Shown here: one piece after another, positions 8,818-16,480 of the stretch | How positions within the stretch are numbered: position 1 is the stretch's first letter | How the letters are laid out: every line of letters starts with the position of its first letter | Source of the DNA: Mesorhizobium erdmanii USDA 3471 | GTDB taxonomy: Bacteria > Pseudomonadota > Alphaproteobacteria > Rhizobiales > Rhizobiaceae | Length of the DNA stretch: 64,000 nucleotides | Direction: 5' to 3' | Assembly (NCBI RefSeq): GCF_000472705.1 | Contig: NZ_KI421453.1 | Coordinates: 582,818-646,817 of the forward strand | Made by a program: the position numbers and the translations under genes | Notes under the pieces: model-generated | The model's input: only the letters and a program-made list of their open reading frames with translations | Told to the model about the DNA's origin: nothing | Database searches by the model: none

Positions 8818-9837
8818 CTAGCCAACCCGGCTTTCCCTTTCGAGCAAATCCGCATAATGGCGCCGCGCGACATCAGGATGCGAGCGCAGCCGGCTTTTCA
8901 ACACATTGGTTCCGACATCGCGAAACAGCGGATTGTCCGGATCGCTGGCCGGTCCGCGCGCCTGGCCCGCCAATTCCTCGGAAAGCCCAAGCAGCGGGAT
9001 CGTCGCATCCAGCCTGGCACTGAAGAAGAACGGCACCGAGATGCGCTCGATGCCGGCAGGCGGCGTCACGACACGATGCACGGTCGCGCGCAAATAGCCG
9101 TTGGAGGCCAGTTCGAGCAATTCTCCGATATTGACGACGAGCGTGCCGGGAATGGGGTCGACATCGACCCAGCTTCCATCATAGTCGACCTGCAGCCCCT
9201 TATTGTCATCCTGGAGCAGCAACGTCAGGAACCCGCCATCCTTGTGCGCGCCGACACCTTGGTCGCCACCGGTTGCATCGCGGCCGGGGTAGCGCACGAT
9301 CTTCATGCGATGGTTGGGTTCGCTGCTGTAGATCGGGTCGAACGTATCCTCGGGCTGATCGAGCGATTGCGCGAAGGCTTTCAGCAGTCGGATCGCCACG
9401 GCCGTCACCTTGCTTTGCCAGGCAAGCAGTGCCGGCTTGAGATCCGGTAGCGCCACGGGCCACTGGTTCGGCCCTTGCAGCCGTGTCCAGGCGGGAACTC
9501 CCGGCCCTTGCGCGATTGCCTGGCGTTCGACACCGATGTCGAGCTGTTCGCGCCAGTCCTCCCTCCCCTTGGTCAGTTCACCGCCGGCGCGGGTGTAGCC
9601 GCGAAACTGCGAAGACTTGACCATCTCGATCGCCAACTTGTCGGCCTCCGGCAAGGCAAAGAACTGGCGCGATGCGATGAGCACCTCGCTGATCTCGGCC
9701 CAAGAAATGCCATGTCCAGCCAGATAGAAAAAACCAATGTCACGCGAAGCGGAACGCAAGTCAGCCAGAAACGTCCGGCGTTCCGACGCGCCTTGCTCAA
9801 GACGGCTCAGATCGAGGATGGGTACTATTCTGGGCAT
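8818..9837 (-). CDS. Isopenicillin N synthase-like 2-oxoglutarate/Fe(II) oxygenase
   Basis: The 339-residue protein has the N-terminal DIOX_N region (PILDLSRLE, GFFYLAGHGI) and a C-terminal double-stranded beta-helix. The iron ligands are visible as His198 and Asp200 (GAHKDGG) and His254 (TVHRVV); the 2-oxoglutarate carboxylate-binding Arg265-x-Ser267 follows. The family is cytoplasmic and acts on varied small molecules, so the substrate cannot be named. A good AAGGAG site precedes the ATG at 9837; the longer frame upstream is not used. It is monocistronic, with terminators downstream. Confidence 0.88.
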   Translation of the reverse strand: MPRIVPILDLSRLEQGASERRTFLADLRSASRDIGFFYLAGHGISWAEISEVLIASRQFFALPEADKLAIEMVKSSQFRGYTRAGGELTKGREDWREQLDIGVERQAIAQGPGVPAWTRLQGPNQWPVALPDLKPALLAWQSKVTAVAIRLLKAFAQSLDQPEDTFDPIYSSEPNHRMKIVRYPGRDATGGDQGVGAHKDGGFLTLLLQDDNKGLQVDYDGSWVDVDPIPGTLVVNIGELLELASNGYLRATVHRVVTPPAGIERISVPFFFSARLDATIPLLGLSEELAGQARGPASDPDNPLFRDVGTNVLKSRLRSHPDVARRHYADLLERESRVG

Positions 9838-10089
9838 ATCAAGCTCCTTTCCCAGTGCTTTCCGGGCGTTGCTTGAAGACACCACCAGAAAACCCAGCCG
9901 ATTGAACATGCACGCACTCTTGCGCGACCGTGGCCACGATCAATACGCGCAAGTCTTATCGACTTCGGATGGTCGGGAAAGGAACGATCGGCCCTTCGTC
10001 GCGGCCGTGACGAACAATTTTTCCATCCGCAGGAGCAAGCGAATGATGATCGCGATCGGAACGGCGGCGGCCTAAAAAACTGTCGGGGA

Positions 10090-10116
10090 TGTCACACCGG
10101 CGAGTCCTCGCTCGTC
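10090..10116 (+). promoter_or_regulatory. ECF41-type sigma promoter (TGTCACA-N16-CGTC)
   Basis: TGTCACA (10090-10096), a 16-base spacer and CGTC (10113-10116) match the promoter element described for ECF41 sigma factors, which typically drive their own operon. It lies 33 bases ahead of the decarboxylase-like gene that is translationally coupled to an ECF41 sigma gene. The rest of the gap 9838-10089 holds only the presumed upstream region of the divergent oxygenase; no gene was seen in it. Confidence 0.8.
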
Positions 10117-10148
10117 ATGAGATCGGCACCAACAGAAGGAAGCCAACC

Positions 10149-10625
10149 ATGACCACAAAAATCGACCTCTTCGCCGCCGCCCCTTCGCTGATGAAGAACT
10201 GGCAGCGTTCCTCGATCGAGCTCTCCTCCGCCGCCAGCCTCGAGCACAGCCTCACCGAACTGGTGAAGTTGCGCGCCTCGCAGATCAATGGCTGCGCCAA
10301 CTGCATCAATCTCCACGCCACCGAGGCGCGCGAGAACGGTGAGACCGAACAGCGAATCTACCTGCTGCCGGCCTGGCGCGAGGCGCCCTGCTACAGCGAC
10401 CGCGAACGGGCGGCCCTTGGCTGGACCGAGGCCTTGACCCGGCTTTCGGAAGACACCGGTCGCGCAGGCGCCTATGAAGAGCTGAAGGCGCATTTCACCG
10501 AGGAGGAACAGATCAAGCTGACCTTGACGATCAACATCATCAACGCCTGGAACCGCATCGCCGTCGGTTTCGGCCTGTATGCCGACCCGGCTGCCGTGAA
10601 GGCCGCCCGGGTGGCCGCCGCCTGA
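10149..10625 (+). CDS. Carboxymuconolactone decarboxylase/AhpD-like protein, partner of ECF41 sigma
   Basis: The 158-residue protein shows the AhpD-type redox motif C49-A-N-C52 with His56 (NGCANCINLH), after LTELVKLRASQ. In AhpD proteins such cysteines carry alkyl-hydroperoxidase or disulfide chemistry. The ATG at 10149 follows an AGAAGGA site. Its stop codon overlaps the start of the sigma factor by one base (TGATG), so the two are co-expressed. Genes of this family are the usual genomic partners of ECF41 sigma factors and are thought to be their targets, not anti-sigma factors. Confidence 0.92.
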   Translation: MTTKIDLFAAAPSLMKNWQRSSIELSSAASLEHSLTELVKLRASQINGCANCINLHATEARENGETEQRIYLLPAWREAPCYSDRERAALGWTEALTRLSEDTGRAGAYEELKAHFTEEEQIKLTLTINIINAWNRIAVGFGLYADPAAVKAARVAAA

Positions 10626-11482
10626 TGACGAGTACAGAGGCCGACGATGCGGCAGCGGGCTTCGGCCCGCTGCGTCCGAAGCTCATGCGCGTTGCCTACC
10701 GCATGCTGGGCTCGGTGTCGGACGCGGAGGATGCCGTGCAGGAGGCCTTCATCCGTTGGATGAAGGCCGACCGCGCCGCCGTGCGCGAACCCGAGGCATT
10801 CCTGCGCCGCACGGTGACGCGTCTCTGTCTCGACCAGCTCAAATCGGCGCGGCACAAACGCGAGACCTATGTCGGCCCCTGGCTTCCCGATCCCGTGGTG
10901 GAAGAGGACGAGGTGGAAGACGTCACCTTGCCGCTGATGCTGGCGCTGGAACGCCTGTCTCCGCTAGAGCGCGCCGCCTTCCTGCTGCACGATGTGTTCG
11001 GGCTCGGATTCGACGAGGTCGCGGCCGCCATCGACCGCGACACTGCGGCCTGCCGCCAGCTCGCGACCCGGGCGCGCGGCCATGTCCGCGAGGCGCGGCC
11101 GCGCTTCACGGTGGAAAGACAACGCGGCCTCGAGTTTGCGGAGGCCTTTTTTACGGCCTCGCGCAGCGGTGACATGAAAGCGCTTGGCGCCATGTTGAGC
11201 GCCGACGTCATCGCCCATGCCGACGGTGGCGGCAAGCGCCCGGCAGCCACGCAGCCGGCCCTGGGTTTCGATGCCGTCATGAAACAGTATGAGCAGGTCG
11301 CGGCCTGGTTGCGCGCGCATGGCTCGAAACTTGTCCGCGTCGGTTTCATCAATGGATTGCCGGGGTTCGTCACGCTGGAAGCCGATGGCGAACTCCAGAC
11401 CACAGCACTCGAGATCGAGGACGGGAAGATCGCCGCCATCTATGTCGTGCGCAATCCTGACAAGCTCAGGCACCTGCACTGA
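10625..11482 (+). CDS. ECF41-family RNA polymerase sigma factor with fused SnoaL-like regulatory domain
   Basis: The 285-residue protein has sigma region 2 (AYRMLGSVSDAEDAVQEAF, about residues 22-48), region 4 (LSPLERAAFLLHDVFG, about residues 110-165) and a C-terminal SnoaL/NTF2-like extension. Three signatures described for ECF41 are visible: WLPDP at 86-90 (WLPEP in the consensus), DGGGK at 200-204 and NPDKL at 277-281. In this family the fused domain replaces an anti-sigma factor and can both promote and restrain activity. The promoter at 10090-10116 fits autoregulation. The inducing signal is unknown. Confidence 0.93.
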   Translation: MTSTEADDAAAGFGPLRPKLMRVAYRMLGSVSDAEDAVQEAFIRWMKADRAAVREPEAFLRRTVTRLCLDQLKSARHKRETYVGPWLPDPVVEEDEVEDVTLPLMLALERLSPLERAAFLLHDVFGLGFDEVAAAIDRDTAACRQLATRARGHVREARPRFTVERQRGLEFAEAFFTASRSGDMKALGAMLSADVIAHADGGGKRPAATQPALGFDAVMKQYEQVAAWLRAHGSKLVRVGFINGLPGFVTLEADGELQTTALEIEDGKIAAIYVVRNPDKLRHLH

Positions 11483-11494
11483 GGAATGGATTGC

Positions 11495-12679
11495 TCAGGC
11501 CATCCCGAACTTCTCCACGGCGCGCATGATGCCGCGCAGTTCGGCGAGGCCTTTCAGGCGGCCGATGAGGGAATAGCCGGGATTGATCTTCTTCTTGCCG
11601 ATGTCGTCGGCGAGCAGATGGCCGTGGTCCGGCCGCATCGGAATGCGCCAGTCGGCGCGACCGTCCTTGCGGCGGCGCGCCTCCTCCTGCATCAGAGCGA
11701 GGATCACATGCGCCATGTCGGTGCCGCCCTCGAGATGCTCGGCTTCGTAGAACGAACCATCGTCCTCGATGGTGATGTTGCGCAGATGGACGAAATGGAT
11801 GCGGTCGGCGAATTCCTTGACCATGGCGACGATGTCGTTGTCGGCGCGCGTCCCATAAGAGCCGGTGCAGAAGGTCAGGCCATTGGCCGGACTGTCGACG
11901 GCGTCGAGGATGAAGCGCGCATCCTGCGCGGTCGAAACGACGCGCGGCAGGCCATAGAGCGAGAAGGGCGGGTCGTCGGGATGGATGCACATGCGCACGC
12001 CCTCCTCTTGCGCCGCCGGAATGATCTCGCGCAGGAACCAGGCGAGGTTATCGCGCAATTCCTTCGGCCCGATCCCCTCATACTCCGCCAAAGCCTCGCG
12101 GAAACTGTCGCGGTCATACTTGCGCTCGGTCGCCGGCAGGCCTGCGATGAGATTGCGCTCGATCTGCTCGATCTGCTCCGGCGTCAGCGCCTTAAGCCGC
12201 TTCTCGGCCTCGGCGATACGTGCCGGCGTATAGCTGGCGGCGCCGTTCTTGCGCTGCAGCACGAAGAGGTCATAGGCGGCAAAATCGATGGCATCGAAGC
12301 GCAGCGCGTAGCCGGATGTCGGCAGCCGATACATGAGGTCGGTGCGCGTCCAGTCCACCACCGGCATGAAATTGTAGCAGATCGTCTTGATGCCGGCCTT
12401 GGCGAGCGTGCGGATGCTGTCACGGTAGTAACCGGCATAGCGCTCGCGTTCGGGCGCGCCGATCTTGAAGGAATTGTGGACCGGGATGCTTTCGACGACA
12501 GACCATGTCAGGCCTGCGGCCTCGATGATCCGCTTGCGTTCGAGCACATCGGCTTCGGGCCAGGCCCTGCCATCGTAGATGTGGTGAAGCGCTGAAACCA
12601 CGCCGGTAGCACCGGCCTGCTTGACATGTTCAAGCGTTACCGGGTCATCCGGACCATACCAGCGCCAGCACTGTTCCAT
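11495..12679 (-). CDS. uxuA: Mannonate dehydratase
   Basis: The 394-residue protein matches UxuA in length and sequence (start MEQCWRWYGPDDPV; IPVHNSFK; YNFMPVVDWTRTDL; MCIHPDDPP; HFVHLRNI; DHGHLLADD). The enzyme removes water from D-mannonate to give 2-keto-3-deoxygluconate in hexuronate catabolism. His and Asp residues in CIHPDD and RPDHGH are typical metal ligands. The ATG at 12679 follows AAAGGAAAG. It diverges from an SDR gene across a 103-base gap with a perfect palindrome, so the two are probably co-regulated by hexuronate. Confidence 0.94.
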   Translation of the reverse strand: MEQCWRWYGPDDPVTLEHVKQAGATGVVSALHHIYDGRAWPEADVLERKRIIEAAGLTWSVVESIPVHNSFKIGAPERERYAGYYRDSIRTLAKAGIKTICYNFMPVVDWTRTDLMYRLPTSGYALRFDAIDFAAYDLFVLQRKNGAASYTPARIAEAEKRLKALTPEQIEQIERNLIAGLPATERKYDRDSFREALAEYEGIGPKELRDNLAWFLREIIPAAQEEGVRMCIHPDDPPFSLYGLPRVVSTAQDARFILDAVDSPANGLTFCTGSYGTRADNDIVAMVKEFADRIHFVHLRNITIEDDGSFYEAEHLEGGTDMAHVILALMQEEARRRKDGRADWRIPMRPDHGHLLADDIGKKKINPGYSLIGRLKGLAELRGIMRAVEKFGMA

Positions 12680-12716
12680 TGCAACTTTCCTTTTCGCGAG
12701 AGACCGGCAACCTATT

Positions 12717-12740
12717 GTTTGACACTGATGAGTGTCAAAC
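12717..12740. promoter_or_regulatory. Perfect inverted repeat, candidate operator of uxuA and the divergent SDR gene
   Basis: GTTTGACACT and AGTGTCAAAC form 10-base arms around GATG in the middle of the 103-base divergent region. The size and symmetry fit the operator of a dimeric regulator. GntR- or LacI-family hexuronate regulators are plausible, but no regulator gene is adjacent. Confidence 0.7.
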
Positions 12741-12782
12741 TGAGAACCCGAGTTTTCGATAGCGCATGAAGGAGCTTCCACG

Positions 12783-13568
12783 ATGACGGATTTCGACGGC
12801 AAGGTGGCATTGGTGACGGGGACGACCGGCATCGCACTCGCCACCGCAAGACGGCTGGCGCAGGGGGGTGCCGCCATCATCGCCTGCGGCATTGACCGGG
12901 CAGCCAACACCGCCATGCAGCAAAGCCTTGCCAAAGCCGGAGCGAACGCCCTGGTGCGAACGGTCGACGTCTCCGTCTCCGATCAGGTGCGCGACGCGGT
13001 CGCGGCCGGCGTCGCGAAATTCGGCGGCATCGACATCATCGTCAATTCCGCCGCGGTCCATCCCTACGGAACCGCGACGACGACCGACTGGGAAACCTGG
13101 AACCGGGCGATGACGGTCAATGTCGGCTCGATCTACCTGACCGCCCATTTCGGTATCCCGGAAATGATCAAGCGCGGCGGCGGCGCCATCGTCAACGTCG
13201 CTTCGGTGCAGGGCTTCGCCTGCCAGCAGAATGTTGCCGCCTATGCAACGACCAAGGGCGCCATCCACACGCTGACGCGTTCGCTGGCGCTCGACTACGC
13301 GGCATCGGGCATCAGGGTGAATTCGGTCAGTCCGGGTTCGATCCGCACACCGATCCTGGAGAAAGCCGCGCGCGGCGACCATGGCAGCGATGCCGATGTC
13401 GAAGAGGCCTTCAGGCGCTTCGGCGCGGCCCATCCGCTCGGCCGCATCGGCGAACCGGAGGAAGTGGCGGAACTCATCGCCTTCCTGTGCTCGTCCAAGG
13501 CCGGCTTCTGCACCGGCGCCGACTACAAGATCGACGGCGGCCTCACCGCCGGCATCGGCGTGAAGTAG
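12783..13568 (+). CDS. Short-chain dehydrogenase/reductase, probable sugar-acid oxidoreductase
   Basis: The 261-residue protein is a classical SDR with the Asn-Ser-Tyr-Lys tetrad region (VNSAA; VASVQG; YATTK). The nucleotide loop is unusual: VTGTTGIALA lacks one spacer residue and the third Gly of TGxxxGxG. Divergence from uxuA suggests it reduces a keto-sugar acid such as fructuronate to mannonate, a job done by UxuB in enterobacteria. That is inference from position; SDR sequences alone do not reveal the substrate. No strong ribosome-binding site is apparent (AGGAGCTTCCACG precedes the ATG). Confidence 0.85.
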   Translation: MTDFDGKVALVTGTTGIALATARRLAQGGAAIIACGIDRAANTAMQQSLAKAGANALVRTVDVSVSDQVRDAVAAGVAKFGGIDIIVNSAAVHPYGTATTTDWETWNRAMTVNVGSIYLTAHFGIPEMIKRGGGAIVNVASVQGFACQQNVAAYATTKGAIHTLTRSLALDYAASGIRVNSVSPGSIRTPILEKAARGDHGSDADVEEAFRRFGAAHPLGRIGEPEEVAELIAFLCSSKAGFCTGADYKIDGGLTAGIGVK

Positions 13569-13590
13569 TATCTCGGGATTGGGTTCGACG

Positions 13591-14200
13591 TCAGGGGTCT
13601 CGCGACCGCAGCGTCCGCAAGGTGATCGAGTAGCGATGTTCAGCAAGCGGCGGGATGCTGTGCTCCCACTCAGTCCGTGAAGGCCCGGTCATAAGATAGG
13701 CTGATCTTGGCTCGACGACGACGGTCCGGCGCTCCCATCTGTCATCGTGCTTTCGCCGCAGTCGAAAGCTGCAGGGCGCCAGCAGAGAAACGCCGGCGAC
13801 ATCCTCGAAGTGTGGCTTGTCGCGATGCCAGCCGATGCCGGCGCCAGGCCGGTATTCATTGATCAACACTTGCGCGAAGGCCTCGGCAGGCCGGCGCGCG
13901 AAGGCCGCGACCTTCCGGCGTAGAGACAACAGAAACGCGGGTATCGGCGCCGCCGCGACGACTTCGCGCCGGTCATAATCATAACGCAGGCCGAAACCGA
14001 CGACGCGCCGGTTTGCCAAATGGCCATGGAAATCGAACGCCTGGAACGGCAGCCCTTCGCCGGGAAAGCTCTATCTCTTCCTGCGGCGTGATCAGGCCGG
14101 GCTGGTAGGAAAAGCCGTGGGGCAGATCCTCCGCAGCGCCGAAGAGATCGTGCTGGAATGCTGGAATGCGGTCGGCGCCTTTCGGTTTCAGTGGTGACAT
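13591..14200 (-). pseudogene. alkB: AlkB-type DNA/RNA demethylase, frameshifted
   Basis: Two adjoining minus-strand frames make one AlkB-like dioxygenase. The N-terminal part starts at 14200 (AGGCGGG site; MSPLKPKGADRIPAF, FSYQPGLITPQEEIEL) and leaves frame near 14050-14070. The C-terminal part continues LPFQAFDFHGHLANRRVV and keeps the intact catalytic set: WHRDKPHF (His-x-Asp), WEHSIPP (His) and RYSITLRTLR (RxSxTxR). Only the link between EIEL and LPFQ is damaged: 13 bases lie there, not a multiple of three. It is either a recent mutation or a sequence error. It is convergent with the SDR gene. Confidence 0.82.
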
Positions 14201-14337
14201 CCCGCCTAGATGGTGAGGGCCGGACTGCAAGGCAATACGGAGCCGTGCTTGCGTGCGTGGCGGATGATATCCTGCGCAACGGCAGGGAACCGGACCCATA
14301 CTGGTGGGTTAATCGGGTTGAGCCGTCAGGTGCCGCC

Positions 14338-14538
14338 ATGCCGTCGACAGCGATCCGAAACACCCAATACGACCCTTCGACCGGGACCCTCTCCGTCTGG
14401 TTTGTGCCAAGCGGCCATCGCTACGACTATATGGACGTTGCCCCGGCAACCTATGCGGCATTCAGGAAGGCCGCCTCGAAAGGGCGCTTCTTCAATGAAT
14501 TCATCCGCGACCACTACAGCTACCGTCGCGTGGCGTGA
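14338..14538 (+). CDS. KTSC domain protein
   Basis: The 66-residue product from the ATG at 14338 is a complete KTSC domain: MPSTAIRNTQYDP, a central FVPSGHRYDYMDV and a final ASKGRFFNEFI then Y-S-Y-R-R. KTSC domains are short, often found at the C-terminus of lysyl-tRNA synthetase or alone; the role of stand-alone copies is unknown. An open frame extends upstream to 14158 but that part overlaps the alkB remnant and shows no conservation. The ribosome-binding site is weak. Confidence 0.75.
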   Translation: MPSTAIRNTQYDPSTGTLSVWFVPSGHRYDYMDVAPATYAAFRKAASKGRFFNEFIRDHYSYRRVA

Positions 14539-14557
14539 CGCGGAGGAGTAGCAGCTC

Positions 14558-15820
14558 TCATGCCTTTTTGTTCAACTCCGCTGGCGCCTGGTCCGGCGCC
14601 GGTTCCCAGCCAAAGACGCTGCGGCCGCCAAGCAGATGCGACTGGTCGAATTCTCCGGCAACGATTTCCTTCAGGCTGGGGCCGGTGACGTATCGCTCGA
14701 CTTGTCGCGATTGATCGTCGAGCCGCTTCAACGCACCGATTTCCTCTTCGCGGCCAAGCCTGGCTTTCTGCACGGCGGACTTCAGCACGCCGATCGTCTC
14801 GTCATAGACCTTGAGCGGAACAGGGAATGGATGCCTGTCCTTGCCGCCATGGGCGAGTGAGAAACGGCCTGGATCGGAAAAACGGCACGGCGCGCCATGC
14901 ACCACTTCGGCGACGAGGGCCAGCGCGCGCACCGTGCGCGCGCCGACGCCGGGAACCAGCAGCAACTCGGAGAAATCCGTCGGGCCACGTTCGGCGGCGG
15001 CCGCCATGTTTCCATGCAGGCGGCGCATGACGATATCGCTTTCGCGAACATCATGGTGAGCCGGCATGACCAGGTGAGGCAGCAACGGCTGCTCCGGAGC
15101 CGGTGCTGTGCCGGCATCCAGGGCAGCGAATTCCCGCAGGATGCGATCCGGCCCGAGGTCCTGCAGCAGGTCCAACTGGCCCTGGCGCGAAGCCTCGGCG
15201 CGGCGGTCGGTCAGGTTGACAATCTCGCCCTGGTTGGCACCTTCGATGGCGGCGTGCGGCTGATCGACGAAACTCTTCAACCCTTCAGATAGCCAATGGT
15301 AGCGGCGCGCGACCTTGCTGTCGCCGTTCATGCCTTGCTGCACCACTACCCAGTCGCCGTCGTCGGTGACGATGAAGCCATGCAGATAGAGGTCGAAGCC
15401 ATCCTGAACGGCGGCACTGTCGACCTTGGCGACGAGCCGGCTGACGGTGGCCAGGCGCGTTCCGTCGAAGCCGATGCGCTCACCAATGGCGGCAAGCTCA
15501 TGCGGGGTTTTGCGCGAATGCGCGCCACGGCCCCCACACACATGAACGCCGAGTTCGCCCGACAGCGGCGTCAGACCGCGTTTCAAGGCGCCGACGACGC
15601 TGGTGGTGATGCCGGACGAGTGCCAGTCCATGCCCATGACGGCGCCGAAGGACTGGAACCAGAACGGGTGCGCCAGACGCCGCAGCAAATCGTTGCGGCC
15701 ATAATGATGAATGATCGCCTCGCACATGACGGCGCCAAGGCGCGTCATGCGGTCACCCAGCCATTTCGGCACGCGTCCGCCGTGAAGTGGAAGATCAGCA
15801 CTGCCCGATCGTTGCGCCAA
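14558..15820 (-). CDS. DUF763 domain protein
   Basis: The 420-residue protein matches DUF763, a family of unknown function found in archaea and some bacteria. Its usual N-terminus, (S/T)G(S/I)ADLPLHGGRVPKWL, is present, followed by VCGGRGAHSRKTP, HGFIVTDDGDWVVVQQGMN and, further on, a helix-hairpin-helix-like LVPGVGARTVRALALVAE, which hints at nucleic-acid binding. The start is a TTG at 15820 because the conserved segment begins right after it and no ATG or GTG lies closer. It stands alone on the minus strand, 77 bases after the KTSC gene converges on it. Confidence 0.83.
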   Translation of the reverse strand: MAQRSGSADLPLHGGRVPKWLGDRMTRLGAVMCEAIIHHYGRNDLLRRLAHPFWFQSFGAVMGMDWHSSGITTSVVGALKRGLTPLSGELGVHVCGGRGAHSRKTPHELAAIGERIGFDGTRLATVSRLVAKVDSAAVQDGFDLYLHGFIVTDDGDWVVVQQGMNGDSKVARRYHWLSEGLKSFVDQPHAAIEGANQGEIVNLTDRRAEASRQGQLDLLQDLGPDRILREFAALDAGTAPAPEQPLLPHLVMPAHHDVRESDIVMRRLHGNMAAAAERGPTDFSELLLVPGVGARTVRALALVAEVVHGAPCRFSDPGRFSLAHGGKDRHPFPVPLKVYDETIGVLKSAVQKARLGREEEIGALKRLDDQSRQVERYVTGPSLKEIVAGEFDQSHLLGGRSVFGWEPAPDQAPAELNKKA

Positions 15821-15943
15821 GTCTGTTGCCTGTTCCGTTTTCCCTCGACAGATAAGTACCGACGACCGCGCGGGAAAGTGTCAAATGTCGGGAGGTGGCT
15901 GATCGATGGCCAAACCGGTTCCGGCCCGTCCGCAAGCCGAACT

Positions 15944-16480
15944 CTATCTCACCACGCGTTTCTCGAGCTTGCGGGCCAGGGTGCGCCGGTGCAGGCCGAG
16001 CCGGCGCGCGGTTTCGGAGATGTTGAAACCGGTCTCGACCAGCGTCTCGTGGATGCGCTCCCATTCGAGATTCTTGATCGAGGTGGGACGGCTGCTGAGC
16101 GACACCGAAACGTCGCCCTCGGCGCGGCCGAAGGCGGCTTCGATATCGTCGGTGTTGGCGGGCTTGGCTAGATAATGGCATGCGCCGAGCTTGATCGCCT
16201 CGACCGCCGTGGCGATGCTGGCAAAGCCGGTCAGCACGACGATCCTCATCGACGCGTCGCGGGCGCTCAAGAGCTTGACGCACTCCAGCCCGGAGCCGCC
16301 GGCGCCAAGCTTGAGATCGACGACGGCGTAGGCCGGAACGGCTGTTTCGAGGGCGCGGAGCAGATCTTCCCTGCCGTGGCAGACGATGACGTCGTAGTCG
16401 CGCTTTTCGAAAGAGCGTTTCAGCGTCTTCGCGAAAGTGGCGTCGTCCTCGACGATAAACAGGGATCGATCAGGCCTCAT
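15944..16480 (-). CDS. regA: RegA/ActR/PrrA-type response regulator
   Basis: The 178-residue protein has a receiver domain (about residues 1-120: SLFIVEDD; phospho-acceptor Asp in AVVDLKLG; VLTGFAS; YLAKPA with the conserved Lys) and a short Fis-type helix-turn-helix, ISETARRLGLHRRTLARKLEKR. This HTH is the hallmark of the RegA/ActR/PrrA redox regulators. I start it at the ATG at 16480 (GGAG six bases upstream), overlapping regB by 11 bases; an ATG at 16492 is possible. It is the last gene of the cyo operon. The receiver differs from usual ActR around GLECVKLL, suggesting a dedicated paralogue. Confidence 0.9.
   Translation of the reverse strand: MRPDRSLFIVEDDATFAKTLKRSFEKRDYDVIVCHGREDLLRALETAVPAYAVVDLKLGAGGSGLECVKLLSARDASMRIVVLTGFASIATAVEAIKLGACHYLAKPANTDDIEAAFGRAEGDVSVSLSSRPTSIKNLEWERIHETLVETGFNISETARRLGLHRRTLARKLEKRVVR

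Noticed and set aside
11486..12595. 369-codon open frame opposite uxuA
   Set aside because: UxuA motifs on the minus strand are unambiguous; the opposite frame has no recognisable domain.
14158..14337. N-terminal extension of the KTSC protein
   Set aside because: This part overlaps the alkB remnant on the other strand and has no KTSC homology; the domain is complete from the ATG at 14338.
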